Origin: Heterobilharzia americana | Lineage: Eukaryota > Platyhelminthes > Trematoda > Strigeidida > Schistosomatidae | Assembly: GCA_944470555.2 (NCBI GenBank) | Contig: OX104128.1 | Location: 43,073,920 to 43,137,919 of the forward strand | Direction: 5' to 3' | Length of the DNA: 64,000 nucleotides | The notes under the pieces: generated by a model | What the model saw: the letters and a program-made list of their open reading frames with translations, nothing else | What the model was told of the DNA's origin: nothing | Database searches by the model: none | Shown here: positions 35,674-54,052 of the stretch, piece by piece | How the letters are laid out: each line of letters starts with the position of its first letter | Position numbering within the stretch: position 1 is the stretch's first letter | Position numbers and translations under genes: made by a program

Positions 35674-38600
35674 CATATAATCTCAGCTTGGTATACTGTT
35701 TCTGAATCTGAATCAGTATAAGACTCTAATTTATTTCGATTCAAATGGTTAGAACCGGCGTTAGTTACTGAAAAATTATCACGGAATAAAACTTATGTCA
35801 TGATTTAATTTTTTTCATTAAGCCAGTTTTTCGGTTTATATAAGCACTGTAGACTGACTGATAGGCCTCTTTCAAAAACAACCTACTTCAAGTGTAATGT
35901 GGAGGGAATCAGTAATCTGTACACCTTCACTTTTGATCGACTGGGGCTAAACTGCTTGAGAGTGGATATCAACTTCATTGAAAACGTGAAAATACTTTAA
36001 AATGGCAAATTCGATAAATATCATTCTGCTGATTACGTACGAATCCTTAATTCGTTCATGCCGGTTTATACATCTCGTTAGGGGTAAGTACGGTTAGTTT
36101 TGTAACTAAGATGAGAAGGAAAAATTGTAGAGTGAGGATGATAATTGCTTATTATTCCTCAAGCTGTGAGGTTTGCTTTTCGACGTTTCATCTGCATTCA
36201 CTTCACATAGAAGTCAGTCTTGTAAATACTAGGTTTTAGCGTAAATCAAGCTATTTCGTTTGGTATGATTGCCGAAGTTTGAAACAACTCTCTGTCTTTA
36301 GAAATTTCGACAAATCAGTAACAAGACGTTATCCTTGTGAACCCTATAGCCCACCACTGCGAAGCATTTGGAATTACATGATCATATATATGGGGGCCAT
36401 AGCTATTAACACTTAGAATATTAAGTATTGAAGGCTGGGAAGACCAAACGGTGTCAAATGAAGAGAATGAGTGCCATTCCAAAAAGAGACAATGTACGCA
36501 GACAAGTCAACGTAGATCGGAGAGCCGAATTCACCAAAAAGAAGTTCTGTCTGATAACAAACTGTTGAGGAATATATTAGGATGCATTAAACTTGTTAAC
36601 AGACATGTTGCCTACAAGTTTTCTATGTTGGTTTAAAAAGTATAAAAATATCATTTTGGTCAGCCTCAACATGATGTTGTGGAATCCGAAAACGCGAGTG
36701 TCCACTGCCACCAACTACAGAAACAGCTGATTCAAATTGTTTGGTAAATGGCGAGCCATTAGGTTTCTACTCAAGGTCACCAGTAGTAGTTACGGTTAGC
36801 ATTTTATAACCCGACACAGTTGTTATATAAATATTTCGACAAATTTTTATACTTGTTTTGATAATGGTGTGGCTTAGTTCGCATCCAGTTAATATTTAAG
36901 TGGTCCCTTTAGGGGAGTACGAATTCATAATTTCATTACCTTCTTGGCATATACATCTAAGTAGAAACATTCAGCCAAAGGAAGTCTCCCCCGCATAAGA
37001 TGGAGTACGTAACAGAAATTTCAGTGAATAAAATCAGTCCTAAAATCAAGACTAGAAAATATCCTACAAAATGAATGTCTAATTGTTCAATACACTTTCT
37101 GTCACTTCTGAGATACCGTAAGTTACTAGCATTAAGATTACACGTTATATCAGTTCCTTTTACCGAGATATACAAACGTTTGCTATAGCCTTTGTTTGAC
37201 TAAATTCGAATTAATGTTGCTTGAAATGATGGTGGAAAAATAAGTAGGATTGTTTTCCATCAAATTAACAGATACAGTATGACATTTTTTCAACATTTCT
37301 TCATATTTCGGACAACAGTACAAAATGGAAACACGATTATTCGAATAAATTTGATCACTACATGTTTGTTATGATTCCTGTACTTGGTCTGGAGGGGGAA
37401 GATAGTTAATAAGAGTTATTAGGAATCTAGCTTGATTCCTTAAAAGAATGGACATCCTAGAATGTGTATATCTGAAAGGTAGCATAGGTTATGTAAGGCA
37501 GTTCACTGGTGCCTGACTTTCCACTTTCCTGCTTTCAAAGAGATAATAGTTTTAAGGCTTGCTAAACCAATCTGACTTAACTGCGAGTTACCTAGATTCT
37601 GTCAAACTACACGTTAGCTGTCAACTCCAGTAACACTATCTCTATGCTTTCTTATCATTTACATCAACGAAAAATTTACCACTGAATTTGTCTTTACAGA
37701 TATTGGTGGTAAAAGTACTCAACCTGCTTATATGCATTTAAAACGTTTTTCTTTAATAACAATGCAGTGATGGGGAGTGGAAAAGCACAAAATATAATTG
37801 AAACACATTTTTACCGGAAATAAGTTAATGGTAGATATCTCATGCTTTTAACGCTTAATATCTGCAATAAAAAATAAATCGCGAAAATAAACGGTGTGTG
37901 TAATCTGATAGCTGTGCTGAAACTATTACCCGGTATATTTTGACAGGCTAGGATCAGTTGCTAGTATACTAACTCACATAGTGGTGAAGAATATTTGTAA
38001 CTCAGGTGGACAGTCTTGGTTGTATTGTGTTGTATGACGACTTAACAACCCAGCTCAGAGAACACAATACAACCAAAATAACTCACATAAGTTTGTACAG
38101 TGTGTAGTAGGTTTTTATTTAATCTAAGCGACTGAATATATAACCGAGTTGTAATTTTATTTCAAGCAAAGTTAGTCTGTTAATGGTGATTACTTGGTAT
38201 GTTGTTCGCTGGGTTTTTTTTCATGTACTACTCTTTTTCATAGAAAAATCTTGTTCGAAACTGCTTGACAGAAATTACTGATAAAATGAGACTATAATGA
38301 CTAAGCTGGTTGAGAAAACAGATTACTGGAAGGTGGCTGTTAGTCTAGTCATATATGAGAGTTTTCCTGGATGGATTGCCCCTAACGATATTACATTATG
38401 TCCATTTTATGAGATCAGTAGTGCTATCACACAACCATAGCCTTAATATCAATAAATTTTACTTTAAAAATGACTACTTCTTCCTTTCTTCTTCGCACGT
38501 TATGCAGTATAAGCAGTTTATAAATTATGCAAAACACATTTTTACTGAATAAAGCAGACAGAAGAAACTATTTGCATAACGGAATAAAGTCATATAATGA

Positions 38601-39118
38601 AAAATTAAAATGGGCAGCCCAGCAAAGCACACCATTTATCAGTAAATTTGATATTTGCATTATATTAGGCAAGTGAGTGAGTTTTCAACCCTATCTCAAA
38701 GTACGGTGCTTAAAGTTTTGACTTGATGTTACACTGTCTTCGAATAATTAATCCTTTAAAATCAGTACACTTACTTGTAACCAAATTGATCTTACCGATC
38801 ATAATAGTAAGAGTGGTTGATGCGTTTTGGTATGTTAAAGGAAATGCATACATTGAAAATTCTAGGCCGTCCTACTGTATGACTGCAAGTTAATCCGAAG
38901 GATCATTTTTAATTCCCAGCAGTTCTAAATATAAAAAAGTGAATTTTAATTTTTATAATTTTTCTAACACATGTGACTAAAATTTGTTGATTCTTCTCAC
39001 ATCTTCTTTTCACCAAAACTTTTCATCTCTTTTTAATATTTGTCTAGCTAATGATCTTTTTTATCTATCTGGTTTTTTGTCATCTGATCATTAGTATTTA
39101 GTAACAATTATCTTAAAA
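35674..39118. other. AT-rich DNA, one hairpin, no gene seen
   Basis: No coding region could be supported. The single notable structure is a 16-bp-arm hairpin at 38016-38076. Confidence 0.45.
38016..38076. repeat. Perfect 16-bp inverted repeat with a 29-base loop
   Basis: TTGGTTGTATTGTGTT at 38016-38031 is followed by its exact complement AACACAATACAACCAA at 38061-38076. It could form a hairpin in DNA or RNA. It lies in an otherwise featureless AT-rich region. Confidence 0.8.
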
Positions 39119-39583
39119 ACTGAATCAACACTGATGTTAAGTCAGTGCTTCTATTTGGTTCAGAAACTAGGCGCGTTACGAAAAGCGTTTCCAACAAACT
39201 ACAGACATTCATCAACTGCCTACGCTCGATACTGAAGCTCAGATGACCAGAAAGAATAAGCAACAAGGAACTGTGGCTGGCCGGCAACGAACCTGCCAAC
39301 AACCCATCGCTCAAGAAATATGCAGAAGAAAGTGGAGATGGGTTGGGCCTACACTGAGAAGACCATTCGGGGACATTACGCACCAGGTACTCGAGTGGAA
39401 TCCAAAGAGGAAATGACGAGTTGAGCATTCGAAGGTCACATGGGGATCATGGGAGGAAGAAATGAAAGCCTATGGGCAGTCGTGGAGACAGGTTCAAAAG
39501 ATTGCAGAGAACGGAGTAGAATGAAGATGTGCTACTGAAGCCCTATTTTCCACTAAGAACCCAAGGGACAAATAATAATAATT
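39119..39583 (+). mobile_element. RTE-clade retrotransposon, copy E, 5'-truncated 3' end
   Basis: This corresponds to the last 465 bases of copy D. NTDVKSVLLFGSETRRVT appears at 39133-39185 and RISNKELW at about 39255. The 3' end is CCACTAAGAACCCAAGGGAC with an AAATAATAATA tail at 39550-39583. It has several stops and differs clearly from D, so it is an older or different subfamily copy. Confidence 0.85.
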
Positions 39584-42500
39584 TATACTTCATTAAAATT
39601 ATTCTTGATCATTTCTGGTTAAGTAAAACATGACTTTTCAGCAAACGTTCATGCTTAAAATTTTACTTAGCAATCAGGTGATTCAGCAGATGTTATTCAT
39701 TCGACTCAATACTGACTGCAAAGCTTATTATGTTCCACAGGAGTATCTTAAAAGACAATAAATTATACTTTAAATCATGCAATTAAGGAAAAACTTATGT
39801 CACAGAGCACAAACCGGCTGTTTTATTCAAGTTTAATACTATTTGATAGTTTTTATGATGAGTCAAGCTCACGACTATCACATCTTACAATAACAACTAC
39901 ACTAGCTCTTAGACATTCTAGACTCAACAGCTTGTTTTGCCCCTCTGCTATATATTAACTTTTGTGAATATGCGTTGTTATTTTTTATCTCGAATATTTG
40001 GAAAAATCTACACCAGAGTCCTAAACTAGAAGTGAAAAGAAGGAAAGACAAGTCAACAGAGAACTAAACCATCATGTATTTGGTTGTATTCTAGGAAAAC
40101 GAATGTGCAACTCAGATGAGACACCAAGAGGTTGAACATGTTATCACATATGAAATCACTTAATAACTATGGTACTGAGACAAAGTAGGATTTTTTTCGC
40201 TGACCAAACGGTCTTCAGTAACTTCAAAACACAGCTAGAATATACAACGATTTTGGCATTCAGTTTATTCAGTTAACTGATCTGGTTAATTTCTCACTAA
40301 GACAATTGTAACTGCGAAGATTCTTTCTTTGATAGGGGTCTTCGAAAAGAACAGATATTTTAGATATTAGCTTTAGTGGTATGAAGTATCAATGTACAAC
40401 TAACTTATGTTTTTAAAGCTCAACAAACTAATCGCACCATTTTGGGGATGCTGAATCATGTTCAAGATATATATGTTTCTTTTGACAAGTAATGGTTTTT
40501 TAAATTCACACAGAAATCATATCCTTTACTGTCGGTATGAGAATCCCTATCCGGATAACAGAAAGTTGGTTAATTACCCTTCAGCGTCAGAATTCATAGA
40601 CTCAAAACGGTTTCAACGGAAAAAAGTTTTGCTGCATTCTTTCAAGACACTAGTAAGTGATCAGCTTTTTCACTTCTCAAAAAATATATTACACTCTGTT
40701 ACATTTAATATGGTTCATAGTGATTGTGTGACGTCTAGAAAGTAAAAATGTCACTGCAAACCTTAATTGTTGATACATACTGTCTTCTAGGCACTTTTCA
40801 ATGGTGAATAACAAATTTTTCGTCTTAGTGGTGGCTTACAGTGAGATCTAGGAGGTAAGTCTCCTCCCGTTCTGGACTCGTGAACTAAATTTAAACAACG
40901 CTGATTACTGTACAACAAACTTCTGTCTTACAGTAAGACTATGTACTCCTACAAAAAAACATACTGCAGTAATTAATAGTGACTGAGAAATGAAAAGGAC
41001 TACCAGATGGTAAAAAAATGCGCCAAGACAAACTAATAACCAGGTTGAACATTAGAGAATTCACAGGAGCCACTGTGCCAAAGCAATTAAAAAAGTGGTG
41101 GCTAAAGGTTCGTTCTAAATATCATAGTATTTATGTACCAGGATAGAGTAGAGAAATGCTGTTTTTTAACCATATTTCACTGGTCTCATTATCTTTGTCG
41201 AGAACTGTAGAGTACAATTTGAGTATCTATTAAAAATGGAAATCCTTTTCTCGCTCATATGTGAATAGATGATGAGGGACATTAATACATCTAAGAGCAT
41301 TCCTACGAAAACTAGTAACCTCAAAATGACCGTACATTATGGAAGTAAATTGAGTGACTCTTAGAACTCGATAACCATGGATAGTTAAATATATGAATGC
41401 TGACGATGGTACACAAAGCGCACAAATATTATCACCCCTTTTCAACTTAATCCCCTCCTTCATCGTCATAATCTATTCAATTTGCTAACGTATTTCATAC
41501 GATCCACTCAAGCCCTTACTATTTAACCACTGATAAAGTTTTTAGCCAAAGGAAATCGGCATCTAGTATTCCATAACCATAATCCTAACCTCACGTAGAA
41601 GCTTTGAATTCCACATAGAATCAAACAATATAAAATACAAGTCTAAGCTGTGATTCTTAAGGCTATGAATGCATGTTTTATTTCTGTTAAATGTTGGTAA
41701 CCATGGTATATTTACTGACTGAATCTCACCTCGAATTTGTAACAAATATTTAAGCATATTCAAGTGAGTTCGTAGTGATTCAAGCATTAGTTCCCCTGAA
41801 CTTCTTGGTGTAGTTATGCTACTAATTGTTGTAGTGGAAATTATACTTATGCCTCCGGAATAAACAGATCTCTGATGACTTAGAAGATACATCACACCTG
41901 TCAGAACATTTTTGTAATAGCCCACCATATACAGTTCAGACGACGTGAAGGATGACTGCTAGCTGATAAGGGCTGGCAGTTAATTTGCTAAAGGCGAAAA
42001 ACTCACATTAGCGAATAACTTCAGCGTTCATCCTTAGAAGCTGAGTAAATAGAAAAGGCACTTATGTGAGTGTTTAAGGAGCCTGGTTCTCAGAAACCAG
42101 TGTAAAACTTTGTTTGACACTTGCTCGTTTTTGGTGAGAACCAACTTCAAATATCAGAAAAGGATACAGTGGAAAACCAAACGCTTTCTTGTCATAGTCA
42201 AGCCATAAATGCTAACAGCTTATGTAATCCATTAGGTTCTAGCAGACTACGATCTCTAATTCTTAAGTGATTTCTTGGAATTTTATCACAAATGAGTTCA
42301 AACGTGCTTTTTTTCCGTGTAGGCTAGAGGAAAATGAAACTCAAAATTCTATGTGCTAGATAAAGTAACGCAGGTATCAGTTTGAAAATTTGCCGTGACC
42401 AAGGTTATTTTTATTCCGACATAACTCCGCTTCATATTCACTATCGTTTAGAAACGCTGGCAAATACAAATCTTACGTTTAATTTTATTAAGTCAGAAGA

Positions 42501-45500
42501 AGTTTCCCCCCTTTTTTGGAATAGTTTATGCACAAAATCTCGTTAAATATGCACTTCTCACAGGTAGGAATAAAATTTGAACGACGTCTTCTTTGGGAGT
42601 TTTCATGGTGACTCCAAGTAGCAGCAATTGGTAAAAACAAGGAAAGTGGAGAAATACTCGAGTAATGCAGTAGACAATAGCTACTAAGGCTCACTCAGCA
42701 AAACATTAGCTCGGAAAAAGTGATAATCAGTTTCAAAGTTAAGCTCTTTGAATGCACAGCTACAGAGCTACATAAGAGAAGTGAAAAATAACCTGACTAG
42801 CCTACAAGTACCTCTTGGTTTCTGGGGGTACAGTATCCAAATTGGTTTGTCTGCATAAGCTCAGTAAATCTTAAATAAGTTGTAATAGTAATGCGAAACC
42901 TAAAATCTAACATATTAGTATGGCTAGACGCTCCAACTGCAGAAGTCTCTTAGGATGGTAACAGGTAAATGTTAGTTGAACCAGCTACAAAAACGTCTAA
43001 GATGTGTATTAACAATATACCGACTAATTACTTTCAACGTACTAGATTTTGGGACACATTAGCACTTTGAAACTTTATGAAAACAGCTGACTTCATACCT
43101 TTTATAAAGCTTGTGGACATCTATAATTTCAGGTCACTGTGATCTGTTGGCTGCTTCTAAATTATCTACAAGCAGCCTCACCCTCGTTAGAGATATAGTG
43201 GTTTAAACAAATTTGATCTTATCTGACTTGCCGTAGGTTAATCTTTTGTTCAAAAGTCTTTTCATTGGATCACAGTATGCAGAAAGAAAAGGTGAAAGTG
43301 AAAAACAGAGTCTTGTTGGCGATTTGAGATTGAATTCGGGGATGTTTGCAATAGGTTGGCAGTCTCTTAAAAGCAAAATGATGATGCGAAATTGCTCTAT
43401 ATCGGATTGTGCTTCGAGAGTAGGGGGTTAAAGGAGTTGAGCGTTATGACCCTATTTCTCATTCAGAAATCTTATTCGACCTTGGTAAAGTAATCTTAGA
43501 CGAATTCTCGTCATGTAAACGAACGGCTTGTTCAGCATTTTTCAGGCCAAACAACTTCGGTCATCGGCAAGGTGTCCACTAGTAAATGGTGAGCATTCTA
43601 TGAAGCAATAGGTTTTTGATTTTCACATATTATTCTACTGTTTTTATGATATTTCTTCGCTTTGTTATCGTTTAAAGCTTCATCTTATGTAAATCAGTAT
43701 CAAAAGTCATGAAACGATTTTTCTCGAAAAACCTTCGACATCAAAACTTCCACCATATTTCCTTCTGCTCAAACTAGGAAATAATCATAGAAATAGAGAG
43801 TAAAATGATAAGTATACATCTGGTCAACAGAAGCTTTTCAAATGAGCAAGTAGGATGAAAAATAGAACAAATTCTGTAGTCATTCACACTGTCTTTTCTT
43901 TAGCCCTCCTAGCTTTTTGTTTTACAGCCTACAACGGTCAGTGGTACTTCATAGCAATTTACAACGGCCTGATTGAACCTCGGGCTGCCAAATTTATCCA
44001 CCGAACATTTTTCACCAAATTATTTTTTTTCAATTTGTTTTAATCATTTAAATATGTCCTTTGAAAGTATCATGTACTCTTACATTTTTTAAAACTGTTT
44101 CCAACTCTCCGTTTCTCAAGTTCAAAACAAAGCAGGGAAAAAATTTTACACCATATGGGAACGGACTTTTCAGTGTAAAAAAGTAAGTCATATTTCTATC
44201 ACTCAGATGCTTAGCTTGAGTAGCGGATTTTTGTACCGTCTGAATGAACGGCCACCATCAGAATTACGCTTGCATTTCTGTTGATTCTTCATTATGGACC
44301 GGATGCCCATCCAGAACCAGCTGGCCGTTTCATATTATTGCCTTGAGTGCTGTAATTATTAACATCATCCGATGCAATAACCGTTTCGTCTGAAAGTATT
44401 GTTCTGGGAGTGAATTTGCTGAAAAATTAGGTGCTGAGAATTCAATACTATCATACATATATTGTTTGGAATAAAGCGATTATTATCATTATTTCTAGAT
44501 GACAGAACTTTATTTGATGGAAACATATTATGTTGATTTAGTAAGAGATAAATACTACCCGAGTAACAAAAATTGGTGTAAGACGTCTTACTTCACTTTT
44601 TCAATTTAGTTGATGATGGTGAAAACATAAGCCAGTATGAAAGTTTGATCGATTAATTTTTTATGAAGGTGGACAATATGGAATAAAATCCTTGTCTGTC
44701 TTTCGAAGCACAACTATCATGGTAAAAAATGTATATACGATAATAAGTTGGTCATCATATGCTATACCATACCAAACACTTTAGGTGCATATTGTAAATA
44801 AACCATTGACATTAGTAGAATCAAGTCATTTGCTTGTTTGAATATTCCTACACTTTCAGATTTGCTGATGTCCTATGACAAACAAAGAATTACCGAGTGA
44901 CCTTCTGCCTAAAACTACTACTTCAGTGCACTTCACCACATCGTTGTTGTCTTAAAATCCAGATGTTACTAGTCTTATGCCCATTTTATTTGTCCTACAG
45001 TCTTCAGATTCTTTCAGTGACGTGCATGAATATTCTGGGTTTCATTTTTTTAATGTTCAGTTCAATGTCAAAGATTATCAAAGAGAACTGTAGTTATAAG
45101 AGTAAAAGATATCGTTAAGTAATTCGAAAGGATTTTACATCCACTCAATTTCAGATTAAAATAAACCAACTCACTTAGTTGTTAAATGATGCATGTTAAC
45201 TTGTCGAGATCGTTTAGTAAACGTTCAATTCTTTGTATTTGCATATAAGATATATAAGGACTCAATTCTGCATATCTAGATAGAATTCCTGCAGAATCCT
45301 ACAGCGTAACATGAACAATGTAGCTGCAACTTGGACATTTCATTCCAGATTAAGTTTTCATTCATACCAATTTACTTAAGACAGTATTTTTAACCACTTT
45401 TTTCAGAACAAATAGCATCTTAAAATCATACTTTAGTTACTGACCTAAAGATCATTTTTCCACAGTCTTTTGAACCTAAAAAGATGCTAATTATATTTTC

Positions 45501-46745
45501 TTAAATTGAAGAAGAATCCGTGAAAAAAAGGGAATGTGTATCAAAATTAACTTTTATTTAATTTATCTTTTACACTTGTTGACAAAAAAGATCTCATCAA
45601 ATAAGGTGGAATAAGAAGACAAAAGTGTGAATAAAACCTAGAGTAAACCAACAAGTAGTGAAAAAAAAATGAGTGTATCACTGCTTTAAAATGATCCAGA
45701 ATAAATAAAGAAAATCCAAACTCTTTTGATAAGAATACCAATCACTTTCATTTTTTACAACTGTTATTGACATATTACAGTACAAATAAGAGTAAATATA
45801 TGTCAAGTATCGGTCAAGTGGAACCAACAATTTTTCAATGAATCTTATGAGTGAATAAGGAAGTAAGTGAGTGAATGAGTGAATCAGTGAGTATATGACA
45901 GAGAAAAATAAGGATGCAAAGAGAACGGCTTAGAATAAATACTCAACCACAAGAAGCTGAAATATTACCCAAACAGAATCAAATAGAAAATGAAGGCAGA
46001 GAGAAAAACAATAAAACTGTTCACTTTATTTAGTAACAAAACATTATAAGTAAATAGATATATCTGTTATGCATATGCCTTTATAAGTGATGGAAAGTTT
46101 GGCAGTATTTGATCAACCTAGACAGCTTATTTAGACGCTGATTTATTTCTAAATCAGATGTGGCTGGATAGAGAGGCATGACAACGAAACAAAACGGCGC
46201 TATATGTGTTTTTAAATGCTTTTTTCTACACTAGATTTGTTTTTTTTTAAACAAAAACAAAACAAAGTGCTACAACATCTTGTGAATATCTTTCAGCTCA
46301 TTATAGTCTTCTTTGGAAAATTCTCTTAAACTTGCTGTTTTACTTATCAACAGGAATGCAACAGAAATTAACTGATAAAAAGTTTAAAACTTCATTCTTT
46401 CATGTTTCATATTTACTAGGAAAATTAATGAATTATAAAATAAAAAGATATTTTTTAACCAAATAAGGAAAAGAGGCGAACAGATGGTGACCAAAAACTA
46501 GAGGAAAATGAGTACAATTAACAATTGACAAACAAAGTAATGATCACCCCGTGTTTATATTTACACATAGAGAAAGATGTAGTAAATTTGTAAAAGCTTT
46601 CGTTCTTCAGAGACTGATTTTCAAAGTGATTTTCATGAGTGTGATGACAGTATTCATGACAGAATGTTTCCTCCTTGATAGGCATACAGTATAAACTTCT
46701 TTGTTCACAATACCCAGTACAGTGAACAATTCTAATAATGTCAAG
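39584..46745. other. AT-rich DNA, no gene seen; may include CaMK1 3' UTR at its right end
   Basis: Open frames at 40458-40745 (plus), 41230-41469 and 41563-41928 (minus) and 43855-44043 (plus) show no domain. A degenerate GTGA/GAATGA low-complexity tract lies at 45855-45898. The DNA just left of 46746 should hold the 3' UTR of the kinase gene, but I could not fix a polyadenylation site among the many AATAAA matches. Confidence 0.45.
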
Positions 46746-47075
46746 TTAAGTTTTATTTCCGTCACTGATATTGGTTTCTGTGATTTCGTCCACTTCTGTA
46801 TTCAGTGCGGATAACTCTGGTGCAGTGTCAAAAGGATGCGTTGGTGACGTTAATGATGACGGTGATGAACATGAAGTTTGCAGTTTGGAGGGGATTTTAT
46901 TCTGTTTTTCAACAGAATTTGACTCATTACATTGTATTTGTGATATTTTATCTTCATCAAATGCGAAGGTGGATAAGGAATCTGTTGAACCAGTGAATTT
47001 CTGTATTGTTGAATTACTTTTATTTAGTTGAAGACGACGTAACAAATGAAGTACAGCAGTTGCATTGTAAGCTTT
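46746..47075 (-). CDS. CAMK1: CaMK1, last coding exon (calmodulin-binding end and tail)
   Basis: After a TACAG acceptor (intron ends at 47076) the exon reads in phase 0: KAYNATAVLHLLRRLQL. This continues RWK of the preceding exon and matches the KQAFNATAVVRHMRKLQL calmodulin-binding helix of CaMKI. A 90-residue tail follows, rich in Ser, Thr, Asn and acidic residues (FTGSTDSLSTFAFDEDKISQ, SCSSPSSLTSPTHPFDTAPE), ending DGNKT and TAA at 46746-46748. The tail is variable among CaMKI proteins; in the mammalian alpha form it is shorter. It has no predicted fold that I recognise and could carry phosphorylation sites. The exon is 330 bp, 109 codons plus stop. Confidence 0.93.
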   Translation of the reverse strand, partial: KAYNATAVLHLLRRLQLNKSNSTIQKFTGSTDSLSTFAFDEDKISQIQCNESNSVEKQNKIPSKLQTSCSSPSSLTSPTHPFDTAPELSALNTEVDEITETNISDGNKT

Positions 47076-52098
<5,023 letters not shown>

Positions 52099-52414
52099 TC
52101 ACAACAATATCGACAACAAGAAAGAAAAAAATACATTCTTAAAGTACAAAAACTGAAAGGCAATCAAAATTAATATGGAAAAGTAGTTTTTAATATTTCG
52201 CTGCATAAAAAAATTTGTATTTAACAAAATATATGAAAATTTTGTGTTAAATAACCTCGTCTGGCCAACAACACTCAGTAAAACTCGCTAACCAAATATC
52301 CGTAAGCAGTGTACTACAGCATCATTTACTTTTTGAAGACAATGAAAATGGAATAAATCTCATGTAAGGTTCTAACTAAATAATCGCCAATAGCAAGTAG
52401 GAAGACATATATCA

Positions 52415-52592
52415 CCATAGGGTTCAGTGGTGAACTGCTAACCGCGGAACCTAGAGGCTCTGATTTCGATCCCTAAAACAGTAGTGGATGCACATTCCTG
52501 AGAAGTCCAGTACTTGAAAGAGACAGCTGTCCAGTGCTCTCAGTTTTTTTTATAGTCCTCCAACTGATATCAGTCGGCGATGAATACCACCT
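52415..52592 (+). mobile_element. tRNA-derived SINE with hammerhead-like relic (second subfamily)
   Basis: The tRNA-like head is GGTTCAGTGGTGAACTG (A box) and CTGATTTCGATCCCTA (B box, about 52462-52477). Then come TTCCTGAGAAGTCCAGTA and CTTGAAAGAGACAGCTGTCC, a worn version of the CTGAGGAGTCCC-ATA-CTAGGACGAAAC segment. The 3' module is CTCCAACTGATATCAGTCGG and CGATGAATACC, shared with the fragment at 22690-22777. It sits antisense to the kinase gene in an intron. Stem II no longer pairs properly. Confidence 0.7.
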
Positions 52593-53199
52593 TCAAATCA
52601 GAAAATCCTTTCAAATCTCCAAATTAAATCACTCATGTTGGAATGTGAAACAGTCTAACTTGATTTCCAACAGAAAACATCAATGTTGTCACTTTTCACT
52701 TTTCAGTAATAATTTGCTACTAACAATCATTTTATATCTACAGGTTATTACATATTTTTCATACAGTTGGTTCCATTGAGAACTTTTAGCAAAGCTAGAA
52801 CAAGTTTAGGAGAATACGATGAATCCACTGTATTTCGTCGCCTTCTCTGCAACTGCATACAGGCTATAAATTCACAAGATATATATAAAGAGAAATAAAA
52901 TCCATATGATTAACTCATCAAGATGATAGTACATTGATGACATAATGAAAGAACTGATACAGATTAGGAAGGTTTAAATGAAATAATTTGTGATCACTAA
53001 AATTGAAATTATCTTGTGTTTATATAATCACATTGTCATCCTTTTACGAATGACCAATCAAAATGGAATAGAAATTATTGCGTAAGTATGTGTGGTGAGT
53101 TTGTCCTCCATATGATTAAAAATATTTTGTGCCGCGACTTTCATAACCACTCAATAATCACTGCCTTTACGGATTCAAATTGTGACCTATTCACTATCA

Positions 53200-53300
53200 A
53201 GATCAAAACGTTGAGGAATGATAAGAAATACCTATTCATTTTGTTATTTGTTTTAATATACTACGCCAGGATTATACAAGTAAAATGCACTTTATATACG
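53200..53300 (+). repeat. Dispersed repeat, copy 2 of a pair
   Basis: Partner of 29055-29155, same orientation, about 80 percent identical by eye (GAGGAATGATAAGAAATACC ... TGTTATTTGTTTTAATATAC ... ACAAGTAAAATGCAC). It ends 230 bp before the inverted arm of PLE5. The family is unassigned. Confidence 0.6.
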
Positions 53301-53529
53301 GTTTGCCATCTGTTTCACAGCGCCTAGAACGTTTAGTACGTTTCTGTAAACATAATGGTACTTATGAGTATGACATATACACTTTAACTACCTAAATATG
53401 TTCAAAGGTATCTGTAGACGAATATGTGAAGCACATATACAATTATGGAATAAATCTGATGGACGACTACTTAACTTTCTACCTGGTTCATCAATATAAG
53501 AGTAAGACTTGGGCACTGTGGTCGAATGT

Positions 53530-54052
53530 AATTCCATTTTAGTCTGTTTATTAGAAATACCACACTGAGAAAAGCAGTAGCACTTACTGGATAACGTTTC
53601 GGACACAATTTATTGTCCATATTCATATCAGGTAACTCCACAACTTCGTGACAGACTTTATATATTCCTAATTTTCTCTCCTTCTCTGCGATGACGTGTG
53701 ACCTCTGCATGCGATGACACACAATCACACAGTAGGGTGGGATAGGGTGACAGTGTTGAAAGCTAACTTAAATGGGTGGAGGGAGAGATTGATAACCGAA
53801 TCTTTGTTTATCGAACCAACACCAAATACATGCAATCGAAATGATTCTGCACCTGTCCCATATATATGGAAAATTCTACTACCCTTGTCATCACAGAGAA
53901 GGAGAGAAAATTAGGAATATATAAAGTCTGTCTCGAAGTTGTGGAGTTACCTGATATGAATATGGACGATAAATTATGTCCGAAACGTTATCCAGTAAGT
54001 GCTACTGCTTTTCTCAGTGTGGTATTTCTAATAAACAGACTAAAATGGAATT
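53530..54052. repeat. Inverted repeat (about 155-bp arms) bracketing PLE5
   Basis: The left arm (53530-53691) and right arm (53892-54052) are reverse complements with a handful of mismatches. Both contain AGAGAAGGAGAGAAAATTAG, GGAATATATAAAGTCTGT, CCGAAACGTTATCCAGTAAG and TGCTACTGCTTTTCTCAG. The roughly 200-bp centre encodes the C-terminus of a Penelope-like element. PLE insertions are known to carry terminal repeats in inverted as well as direct order with 5' truncation, and this layout fits. Confidence 0.85.
53714..53914 (+). pseudogene. Penelope-like element C-terminal fragment, copy PLE5
   Basis: The plus-strand frame reads HNHTVGWDRVTVLKANLNGW, then RERLITESLFIEPTPNTCNR and NDSAPVPYIWKILL. 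This is the region after the GIY-YIG domain, matching the worn equivalent in PLE4. It is open throughout, which suggests a young copy, but the RT and nuclease upstream are absent: the left side is the inverted arm. It lies antisense to the kinase gene. Confidence 0.72.

Noticed and set aside
41563..41928. Minus-strand open frame of 121 codons, among the longest outside recognised repeats
   Set aside because: No domain, no splice-bounded pattern or biased codon use that I could recognise; length is possible by chance in 64 kb.
45855..45898. GTGA/GAATGA tract as a minisatellite
   Set aside because: About 40 bases of degenerate repeat only; ordinary low-complexity DNA.
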